A stretch of 64,000 nt of DNA, taken from positions 248,001-312,000 of the forward strand of contig VFSE01000239.1 of the NCBI GenBank assembly GCA_010157825.1, given 5' to 3'. The notes beneath the pieces were generated by a model. It saw nothing but the letters and a program-made list of their open reading frames with translations, was not told the DNA's origin and searched no databases. How positions within the stretch are numbered: the stretch's first letter is position 1; the number at the start of each line of letters is the position of its first letter. This DNA is from Vickermania ingenoplastis. Its lineage: Eukaryota > Euglenozoa > Kinetoplastea > Trypanosomatida > Trypanosomatidae. Positions 39,101 to 47,100 of the stretch are shown here, piece by piece. A program made the position numbers and the translations under genes.

Positions 39101-41459
39101 CATGGCGGACCACATGTACCGTGTGGCCCAACGGCACCTGAGCCAGCAGCAGCTCGTCTCTTTGTTTGTCTCTCAGGCCCGGCAGCTCGAGGCGAAGGGC
39201 GACTACGCCGGGGCCGAACGCATCTACCTCAAGGTGAACGAGCCCGACCAGGCCATTGTGATGTACAAGCGCAGCCGCGACTTTACCAACATGATCCGCC
39301 TGGTGCAGGCGTACCGCCCCGACTACTTGCTCAAGACCCACCTCTCCCTCGGCGCGCAGTTCGAGAAAGAGAACAATCTCAAGACAGCGGAGGCGCATTT
39401 CGTAGAAGGCAAGGACTGGGGTAGGGCCGTTAATATGTACCGTGACAGGGACATGTGGGACGATGCCGTGCGGGTGGCCAAGGTCCACGGTGGCGCCAAC
39501 GCTTCCAAGCAGGTGGTGCTGTCTCGTGCTGTGGCGATCGATGCTGAAGACGGTGTCCGCCTTCTGGTGAAGTTTGGCCTTGTGGAGAGCGGTATCGACT
39601 CCGCTCTCGAGGCGCAGAAGTTTGACCTAGCGATGCAGTGGGCGCAGCTGGCACAGCCGGCAAAGCTCCCCTATGTGTATCTCAAGTACGCCATGCACTA
39701 CGAGGATCAGGGCGACTTCCGTATGGCGGAAGATGCATTTCTCAAGTCCGGCAAACCACGCGAGGCCATTGATATGTACATCCATCAGCACGACTTCTCT
39801 AACGCTATGCGTGTTGCAGAAGCGTACGACCCCTCCGCTATCCCTATCATCTGCTCTGCCAACGGCCGCGTCGCCTTCCAGCAGGGCAACCACAAGGAGG
39901 CCGAGGCACTCTATCTCCGTGCAAACGCTCCGGAGACGCTGCTCAAGATGTACGTCGACGCCCGCATGTACAAGGAGGCTCAGCGCCTCGCCAAGGAGTA
40001 CTGCCCAGAGATGCAGGGCGACATCGCCAAGCGCATTGCCATGCAGTCCAACGATCCGCAGGTCGCCGGTGCCGTGCTGGAGGAGAACGGCGAGTACACC
40101 ATGGCCGTGGAGACCTACCTCAACGCTACGGGTGATCACGTCAAGGATGAGAATACGTTGGTTAGTCTGTGGGTCCGCGCTGTCAAGCTAGCCCACAAGC
40201 ATGCTCGAACAATGCTGAAGGAAGTGCTGGAGTCAGCCGTGACAAAACTGAAGGAGCTCAACCGCTTTGTAGAAGCTGGCAAGTGTATGGAGGACTGCGA
40301 GAACTATAAGGGGGCCATTCACTTGTACGTCACAGCCCGCAAGTTCGACATGGCGGAGGACCTCGCGAAGCGCATCAGCCCCGAGCTGGAGGAGTACGTC
40401 AAGCGCGCCATTGTCGAGGACAGCATCCAGGCGGGCAGTGTGAAGGACCCGCGCGTAGTAGAGGAGATGGACCCCGAGGCCGCCCTGAAGGCCTATATCG
40501 CAACCAACGACTTCACCAACGCCCTCCGCATGGCCAAGCAGCGGTCTCCCGAGGAGGCGCAGTACGTCGCTGCGCTCGAGATGCAGTTCTATGCCCGCAA
40601 GGGGGAGGTGGAGAAGGCGCTGGAGGTGGTGCGCACTCAGTCCTTGGACACGGACGACTTCCGGTTCTACGACACATGGGTGGAGGTGGCGCAGAAGGTG
40701 ATCTTCATGCTGCCCTCCGACCGTCTCGAGCTCTCCGCTTTCCACACGTGCTTTGTCAAAGTAGTGGACAGCATGCGGCGCTCCGGCCAGAAGCAGCAAG
40801 ACATTACACGTGCCGACGGCCTGCTCCACGTTGTGCACATCTACTACATGTCCAGGAAGATGCTCACGGAGTATAACCTAGCCGACTTCGCGTTCAAGCT
40901 CATGCTAGGGCTCCCACGCTGGATTCCCTTTATTCCTGCCGATAAGGCCTTCTTCGATGCGGGTATGGCAGCCAAGGCCCACCCCAAGGGTGCCGACATT
41001 GCTTTCTGCTACCTCAACCGCACTCTGGATATCCTCGAGCGCATGGAGGATGGGGACAGCGACAGCAGCAACATCGATAATAAGGACTTCGCCATGACCG
41101 ACTTCCCGCGCGTTTTCATGCTGCCGACGAACTCCACCATCCCTGGAGAGGAGATCGAGACCGTGAAGAACTGGGTTCTCCAGGTGTCTATCGAGCAGAG
41201 CGGCGGCGACCGCGAGCTCCCGCTGGTGGACGACCCCGCGAATCCAGACACGAAGATGTTCGAGGGCGCCCTGACGTCGCCGGCCGGCAGCAGCTTTCCC
41301 GAGTGCGCTGTCACAGGCTTCCCCATTTTGCCTACCTCCGGTGGCATGGCCAAGTGTACGGTGTGCAAGCGCACGGCGAACCAGGACGATTGGTACAAGC
41401 TGGTGATGATCACCAAGGAGTGCCCGTGGTGTGGCGTGCCGCAGACAGTGGACTACTAG
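36165..41459 (+). CDS. IFT172: IFT172, intraflagellar transport complex B protein
   Basis: The ATG at 36165 (MQVRHFKTLSAGG) is preferred over the in-frame ATG at 36150 because IFT172 orthologues begin with a similar M-x-(L/V)-(K/R)-H motif. The 1764 residues match IFT172 length (human 1749). An N-terminal WD40 region covers about 1-560, with family landmarks YDEKGERRDKF, GDKKAICNKF, QTFDYPVKSEG and WYNISAPDSV. A long helical TPR-type array follows (about 600-1640), with repeated A..Y...G...A units and landmarks HGGANASKQVV and LPYVYLKYAMHYED. IFT172 links IFT-B to tubulin cargo and mediates turnaround at the flagellar tip. The C-terminus carries a Cys-rich, U-box-like module with CTVC (1731-1734) and CPWC (1753-1756). 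Confidence 0.96.
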   Translation: MQVRHFKTLSAGGEHLARTQAIAWSPNNKRLAIADATRTISLYDEKGERRDKFPAKASDKSGANSFYLTGLVFSPDSSKIAIAQSDNLVSIYRIGLEWGDKKAICNKFPQNSSVTCVTWPTTSSQGVELIAFGTMEGKVKVGILKSNKSQSLYANEHAVISISTNICGSAVVSGHLDGSVYVYYFETDEAGNEVSGSKKLLTHSCPPAVLSWGEHICAAGDDGLATFYNPNNGHRTQTFDYPVKSEGVFTCGAFNPSGQALVLAQKETLRFFDFNLRSRKWEEGCKLTVPNSFGFSALSWKSDGSRLITGSITGAVEMFDACLRRYRLRGAFEFTYVSHNQVIVKRLATGARTVLRSNMGDEVQRVTVHQDRYLVAHTTTTLLVGDLVSRMLSEVPWQLTGREKFDFSNPQVCMVFSAGELVLIEYGSSTLLGTCRTEERNSRRISVRIYDSSNVIKDDAQLIVNSENGLLTDTPANAKRVIAYLLDSMTIQVDDLVSGVCIGHIPHHVKVDWLDLDYRASKLLFRDKQHELFLYDLNTQQRTTLLNYCTFVSWVPQSNVVVAQNRVELCVWYNISAPDSVAIVPLKGEVESVERSTGKTEVIVDEGVNTVAYLLDEPLIELGVAMEEEAYDRACDLLDTIALTPKTEAIWRQLSAVAVQEMKLHIAQRCYAALGDVANVQAINRINKLAAKAMVESDGSTDGYDHYTVQAELFILKKDFKRAEQIYLESGKVEEAIAMWEELQRYEESMAVAASRELEDLPSRRARYYEWLMETRQFEKAGEAKEAESKYMDAINLYLRGGTPARAANVVTAYQLKPETQLLEAIAAALFKAQIFEKAGDFFQTLKMDERAIDAYKRGHIFSRAVEFARDKLPDRVQQLEEEWGDYLVSQNNVDHAINHYMEAGKISKAVKAALDSRQFTKAAQILENQTMEDDASMKTFYCQLARHYEEVHEYADAERNYIKGGAFDEAVEMYSRAGMADHMYRVAQRHLSQQQLVSLFVSQARQLEAKGDYAGAERIYLKVNEPDQAIVMYKRSRDFTNMIRLVQAYRPDYLLKTHLSLGAQFEKENNLKTAEAHFVEGKDWGRAVNMYRDRDMWDDAVRVAKVHGGANASKQVVLSRAVAIDAEDGVRLLVKFGLVESGIDSALEAQKFDLAMQWAQLAQPAKLPYVYLKYAMHYEDQGDFRMAEDAFLKSGKPREAIDMYIHQHDFSNAMRVAEAYDPSAIPIICSANGRVAFQQGNHKEAEALYLRANAPETLLKMYVDARMYKEAQRLAKEYCPEMQGDIAKRIAMQSNDPQVAGAVLEENGEYTMAVETYLNATGDHVKDENTLVSLWVRAVKLAHKHARTMLKEVLESAVTKLKELNRFVEAGKCMEDCENYKGAIHLYVTARKFDMAEDLAKRISPELEEYVKRAIVEDSIQAGSVKDPRVVEEMDPEAALKAYIATNDFTNALRMAKQRSPEEAQYVAALEMQFYARKGEVEKALEVVRTQSLDTDDFRFYDTWVEVAQKVIFMLPSDRLELSAFHTCFVKVVDSMRRSGQKQQDITRADGLLHVVHIYYMSRKMLTEYNLADFAFKLMLGLPRWIPFIPADKAFFDAGMAAKAHPKGADIAFCYLNRTLDILERMEDGDSDSSNIDNKDFAMTDFPRVFMLPTNSTIPGEEIETVKNWVLQVSIEQSGGDRELPLVDDPANPDTKMFEGALTSPAGSSFPECAVTGFPILPTSGGMAKCTVCKRTANQDDWYKLVMITKECPWCGVPQTVDY

Positions 41460-42789
41460 TGGAGAGAGAAAAGGACGAGACGATATATATATATATATAT
41501 ATATACCAAAGAATAATAATAAAAAAAAAGCACCGAAACCAAATCAAAGTCAACAAAAAAGAAAGAAAAAAAAAAGAGAATAAAGATCGATTGTTCACGA
41601 CGGCGCCTCCACCGGGATGTGTACAACGAGATATACAATGGTTGCGGCCAAATTCGGACCGGCTATGCACTCCTGCTAGTGCCAACAGTCCGGATTTTTA
41701 TTATTTTCTTTTTTTTTTGTATTCTCCTTATTGACAACAACAAACAAACAACAAAAAAAGGATTCTGAACTCTTTCTTGTAATCCCTCCCCCTTCCCCTC
41801 CTACACACACACACACACACATCGTTCTCCATTCCGCTGACGAAGATATCTCCCCCAACCCCGCCGCCGCCGCCGCCCCTTCTCGAAGGGATAGAAAAAA
41901 ACAAACTTATGGATATTGTGGCGCAGTACACTTTTTCTTTTGTGTGTACTGCGTTGAGTGTTGTCTTTCTCTCTCTCTCTCTTTTACTCTTTTCTACACG
42001 GTGAAGATCCCTGATTCTTTTTGTGCTGGGTGCTTTGCCTCTTCGTGGTGTTGCGGTTGTTGTCGGCTGACGGCACGACACGAAGTTGGCTTCTACCTCA
42101 TAGAGAGTGCGATAGTTCATCGTTGTGTATATTTCCATGTGCAAGATTCCGGGTGAACATATTTTCTTTCCTTCTCTGCGCCAGAGAAGACTGATAGGAC
42201 ACTGCACACCACCCCCCACAACGAAAAATAAAATAAAATGAATATGAAAATAGTTTCCTGATGACGGGATAAGGATAAGGACAAACACGCCATCGAAGAA
42301 GCACACAGAAACAGACGGGGATACCCTCCGCTAACAACAGCGGGGAAAAAAGAGAAAAAACCAAAAAAAAGAATGAAAGTTGAAACCAACGACGCTACAC
42401 TTATCACGACCAAGAGAAAAACAACAACAACAATAACAAGTTTATAATTGCAGGAGATCACCCGCAGAAAAATACATAAAGTTCATGAAGAACTCCACTG
42501 AGTTTCATTCGGGTTGTCATGATCATGTTTCAGTATGCGGTTTTCTCTTCTTTGCTCTGCTTCTCTATTATCGTTTTTATTTGTTGTGGCGGTTTTGATG
42601 CTTCTGTATGCCTGTATCACTCCTTTTCCAGTGTACGTACACCCATAGGGGATAGCTTTCATTTCAGTGGAGGAGGTTGTGTGCATCCATACTTCAGCCC
42701 CTGCCTCCGCTTTCAAACACTCACTCGATTGACTCTTGTAGCTAGCTTCAGTGTTCAGCCTCCACCCACCCGCAGCTTCTTGACCAAAG
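41460..42789. other. Long AT-rich spacer
   Basis: 1330 bases between IFT172 and the next small gene. It contains a TA repeat (about 41483-41505), A-runs, CA repeats near 41803-41820 and T-rich tracts. Several frames are open for 100-190 codons, but their translations are dominated by repeats (THTHTH, SLSLSL, FFF) and none looks real. A pyrimidine-rich region near 42690-42780 probably serves the next gene. Confidence 0.5.
41483..41505 (+). repeat. (TA)n microsatellite
   Basis: About eleven TA units shortly after the IFT172 stop codon, in the presumed 3' untranslated region. Confidence 0.8.
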
Positions 42790-43212
42790 ATGGTGCGCTA
42801 CACACAACGGCCGTGGTATCACCCCGTGGGGTTTATGAGCTCCTCGCCGACCTCCTATGCCCCGCTCATGTTCATCATCGGCATCACCGCTGCCTTTCCG
42901 TTCCGCTATGCGCTATCAGAATACTTTGAGCGGCAGCGCGACGGACCGCACATGGAGATCCGCCAGAAAGCTGTGAAGTACTACACAGAGATGGAACGCA
43001 TGCACCGCCGCCAGGCGCTGATCAACCTAGAAAACATGCAGGACGACAACTTCGGCGGCCGCAACTCCGCCACTCTCAGCACCGAGGCACTCCGCTGCGG
43101 GCACCTCGATGCGGAGCAGAGCTACTGGTACGCCCACCAGCGCGATGCACTGCGGGCGGAGCAGCTCCTCGCCGAGGTGCGGGAGCTCAAGATGAAGCTG
43201 GCCAAGGCGTAA
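42790..43212 (+). CDS. Small single-span membrane protein, unknown
   Basis: 140 residues. A short N-terminus (MVRYTQRPWYHPVGF) precedes one hydrophobic span at about 22-40 (SYAPLMFIIGITAAFPFRYA). Then comes a long charged helical region (YFERQRDGPHMEIRQKAVK...MERMHRRQALINLENMQ) and a C-terminal amphipathic helix (AEQLLAEVRELKMKLAKA). The layout of a short tail, one span and a long charged helix is typical of accessory subunits of mitochondrial inner-membrane complexes, but I cannot assign a complex. Coding composition is good and GC-rich relative to the surrounding spacers. Confidence 0.8.
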   Translation: MVRYTQRPWYHPVGFMSSSPTSYAPLMFIIGITAAFPFRYALSEYFERQRDGPHMEIRQKAVKYYTEMERMHRRQALINLENMQDDNFGGRNSATLSTEALRCGHLDAEQSYWYAHQRDALRAEQLLAEVRELKMKLAKA

Positions 43213-43639
43213 GGTAAGGAAGCCGGTTTGACTTTTGCTGTTCATCTTTTAGTAGTAGGAATAACAACAAGAGTGTGACGCAGTATAGCCATGAGTGAAG
43301 TCCGAGCGTGAATTCTAATTCCCATTAGACATCGGCTCTGCTGTGGAGGGCTCGTAGAGCGCCGTCCATCGCCTATCCGAATAGTAGTAGTTCATTTCTC
43401 TAGTCCCCGTTTTCCCTACATGAAACGTATCCCTCGTCTTCATCATCAGGAACTGGAAGAAGCAGACGACGGAGACGGGAGCGGGATGCCCGCAGACGGT
43501 TAGACGCCAACCTTTGAATATTTATCTGGCGCTTGTAGTACAACACAAAAAGAAAAGTGAAATCATAAGATGATGATCTCTTTGCCTTCTCTCGACCCAT
43601 GTACAGCACTCCTGCGTGTGGTACAGGTGCAGACCACCA
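43213..43639. other. Intergenic spacer
   Basis: 427 bases with no convincing gene. A pyrimidine stretch near 43574-43598 followed by AG sites (GTACAG) could splice the candidate gene that follows. Confidence 0.5.
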
Positions 43640-43951
43640 ATGTATGCGTCTCTGTTTTTACACAAGCTAGAACCCAAAGTGTATCTCGTTTCTTTCTACT
43701 TCGTATTTGCCTATCTGTCCTTCTCCTATACCATCGTTGTGGTGTATACAACAAACGCCTCAAGAAGCTGCTACCAGAGAAGCAGCCAAGGCCTAAACAG
43801 AGGGTCCACCGCTCTCTCTCGATCCGATCTGGCATCGGGTTATTCAGGACCGTACGAGAGACGTGAGTACTGCGGTAGGAGAAGCAGCAGCTTCTCCTAC
43901 CCACGCAGCTTTTACCTTTTACAATTAAATTTCTTGTCTCTTCTTGTTTAG
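43640..43951 (+). CDS. Candidate small single-span membrane protein
   Basis: 103 residues from an ATG at 43640 to TAG. After a short N-terminus (MYASLFLHKLEPK) there is a strongly hydrophobic, aromatic span (VYLVSFYFVFAYLSFSYTIV), then a Ser/Arg/Tyr-rich tail (SGYSGPYERREYCGRR). The frame sits alone between two better genes, and the previous gene has a similar one-span layout. Against it: an overlapping frame at 43570-43866 is also open, the last residues (LLQLNFLSLLV) look like translated pyrimidine tract, and I know no homologue. Confidence 0.4.
   Translation: MYASLFLHKLEPKVYLVSFYFVFAYLSFSYTIVVVYTTNASRSCYQRSSQGLNRGSTALSRSDLASGYSGPYERREYCGRRSSSFSYPRSFYLLQLNFLSLLV
43874..43901. other. Perfect 12-bp inverted repeat (hairpin)
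   Basis: Arms GGTAGGAGAAGC (43874-43885) and GCTTCTCCTACC (43890-43901) are separated by AGCA. Outer TGC/GCA bases could pair further with a small bulge. It lies within the candidate small gene. Confidence 0.8.
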
Positions 43952-44152
43952 AACACCCAACTTCCATACATCTCTATCTTTATTTTACTAGATTCCAAGG
44001 CTACGATCATTTGCACTATCAGGGCCCTTATCGTTTCGCCTTGCCCAAGGCATCGCCAAGGCATTTCTTATATAGACCCGAAGACTCTCCCAACATCGTT
44101 GGGGATTGCTGGCGTGCCCTGTAGTGCGTGAGCGCATTGCTCTTCTTCTACG

Positions 44153-47100
44153 ATGCTCGGTGCTATCGGCGACCCACAGCAGGACCAGCGTGCTGCCCTT
44201 CACCCCGTGAGCTCCCCTAGTCCTTGCTTTAGCGCTAGCTGTAGCCCGTACGCCGGGCAGCAGCGCGGCGGCGATGAAACTCTCCCGCCCCCGCCGTCAC
44301 CGTCCGAGACCGGCAGCGCAACCCGGCCACCTTCCACCACGCCCCCCGCGAGCCAGCCCAGCACCCTCGATGAGCTGCTGCAGGCCTTCCCAGAGCCCGT
44401 CTCCTTCCCTGTGCTGCGCCCGTTGAGTCGAGACGCTGCGGCAATCGAAAGTGGCGACGCGGAGACATGCCGACGCGCTCCTGGTGGCCCGGCGTGGCGC
44501 CTTAAGATGTGGGAGCGCCAGCAGGACACCTCCACGCCCCTCTCTGCTTTCCCCGAGGAAGCGAGCACCGCGACAGCGCTGGTGGAGGGTAAGGGGGCGG
44601 TAGCGGCGGCCCCCGCCCCGGCCCCGGCTAGCTCCCCCTATGAGGCGGTGGAGGCCCTGTGGCGTCCGGCACAGCCCGTCACAGCCAGTGCTCCTGCTGT
44701 GGTACGGCCCACTCACCAAGGGGCAGCTGCGGGGCCGCACCCGGGGCCGCCTCCGCCGCCGGCGTGCCTTTTCCCAGCCATGCCATTCACGATGGAGTCG
44801 AATGCGCCGGCCCCGTCAACGTCTGCGCCGGAAAGGCCCCTCACCCGCTCCGCCCCTGCGGCACCGCCACCCGCAGACGCCACGCCGGTCGCAAGTGCCT
44901 CCACCTCATCATCGGCCGACGCCGCGCAGGTGTTCGCCTCGTGCAGCGAACACTCAGCCGAACGACCGGCGGCCCCATCGTGGGAGGTGCGCAAAGTCCG
45001 CCACTTGACTAACCTCTTCGGCTGCATCAGATATATTCAACATGTGCGGCGCCTTCAGAACCAGCAGGCAGCCCTCCTACGTGAGCTGCAGCCGATGATT
45101 CGGGAGACATGCCCCACCTGCAGTGGCGGTCCAGAGGCAGCGCCCACAGCCAGCGCGTACCAAGAAGCCGCGGCGCAGCGTGACAGCGGCAAGACGACCA
45201 CCACCGCTAGGGGGTCCGCCTCCTGGTCACCCCTCACCCGCTCCTCCCCGTCCATCTCGCCGTCGATGCGGCCCTCGAGTGACACAGCCCAGCAGCTGGC
45301 GGCCCTCCACCTGGAAGCGCGGGTGCGCTACTCGGAGCTCGAGCGCGGCCTCCGTTCCAGCAGCAGCGGCAGCCCGGGCCGGACCCGGCCCAGCGCCTCC
45401 CTCCCCCCGCCGCCGGCGGGCTTCCTCGAGGTGCTGCAGGCAGCGCTCGAATCCGGCCGACAGTCCCGCGAGCGCTCCAGCTGCAGTCGCAGCCGCAGCG
45501 CAGCAGGCAGGGACACTGCTATGGAGGCCCCGTTGGATCCGAGGCCCGCAGAGACTCAGCTACTGCGGACCTCCTCCAGCCGCTCTCCGTCGCCGACAGC
45601 GCCGGGGGTGGGGCACCGCTCCGCCCCCGGCGATGAGGCGCCTCCCCTGTCGGAGCCGTGGCGCCCGCTCAGCGCTGAGAGTAGCACACCAGAAGAGCGG
45701 CACGTGGTGGAGCTCCGCCGGCAGCTCTTCCTTTGCATGCAGCGCCAAGCCCAGCTTCTTCCCGCCCTCTGCGCCGCCTCCGATCCATCACAGGAAATAG
45801 TGCCGCAGTATCCGTACGAACCCGTCACGCGCCGGCTGGGCCGCCAGCGCTCCACCACCCCCTCTACCAAGCCGCATGCTTCGTCCTGCGTCTTCTTCAA
45901 CGAGGCCGTGGCGTCGACGCAGGAGGCCCAGGAGCTCCTCAGCGCCCTCGCCGGTTGGGTAACCGCCGTGCACGGCACCGCCAGCAGCAGCGGCGCCGGG
46001 ACCACTGGCAGGACGCAGGACGGGGACTCGGGCGGCACATCCCCCTCCGCGATATCGTCCGCCACACCTTCGCCCTCCCCCTTCCGCGCAGCCCACGCGA
46101 AGGGCATCGGCGCCGCTCCTGTACGGCCATCGCAGCCCATGCCGCCGTCCCTCTCGCCGCTGTCGCGCGACTCGGCCTCTCAACCGTTTTCCTGCCCCGC
46201 TTCCCCAGTGACGAAGGCGGAGGCCCACGCCGTGGCGCTGCACGCCGGAGGGGGCGGCGCCGCCTCGTGGAGTCCAGCGTCCCGCCGGAGCTCGGATCGC
46301 TCCGCCTTTCAGCTCCTGGAAACGATCTTTATTTCGCCCATGAGCGCCGTGAAGGGTGTTGCGCAGGAGGGGGCAGGCACTGCGGGGCACGCCAGCGCGC
46401 CGGTAGATCCGTCCGCTGCCCAGCGGGTGCTCTTCTGCACCGCGGAGGAGGAGGAGGAAGAGCCGGAGGTCACTGGGACAAGTGGGGGGGGAACGATGAT
46501 GGAGCGGCAGGAGGCCCTCAGAGGCCCTCCGCAGCGGGCACGACACCCCGAGGGGGCAGGCGCTGCCCATCCTAGCGCTGTGGAGGAAGCGGTGCACCGG
46601 GACACTCACCCGCTGCTGCCAGCCCCCACGGTGCTGCCAACCCACGCGTCAACGCCCCACCCCGTGCTTTCGGCAAGCCGGCTAGAACAACAGCATCCAT
46701 ATCTCAACGCGGCGGTGACCGTCGCTGCCACTGCCCCTTCGCCTTGGGAAAGGCGCCTGGAGCAGTACGTTGAAGCGCTGCGGCGTGTGGTGGACAGCGA
46801 GGTGGAGCAGCTGGTGGCGATGCCGCTGCCAGCGCAGCCGGGGCTCGAAATGACAGCCGGGCGCGGGGCGGAGCAGCAGGGGGAGCATGCCGTGGAAGTG
46901 GGAGCGGAAAAGACACGCGCTGAGCGAGGCGTCCGCCTCCCGTCGAGGTCCCCTCCTCTCCACCCCTCCAGCGCATCGCCTCCTGAGGCTGCGGCCTTTT
47001 GCCGCAGCGACGCTGCTCTGGACATGGATGAGACAGCTGACACCGCATCTGTGCACCAGCCTAACCCACACGAGGAGCGATGCCACAGCACCGCCAGCCG

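Noticed and set aside
37773-39488. 571-residue open frame on the minus strand
   Set aside because: Lies wholly antisense to IFT172; it is a product of GC-rich codon bias in the real gene and its translation is Leu/Val/His-rich without motifs.
41728-42306. Minus and plus frames of 140-190 residues after IFT172
   Set aside because: Translations consist of microsatellite and homopolymer products; no coding-type composition.
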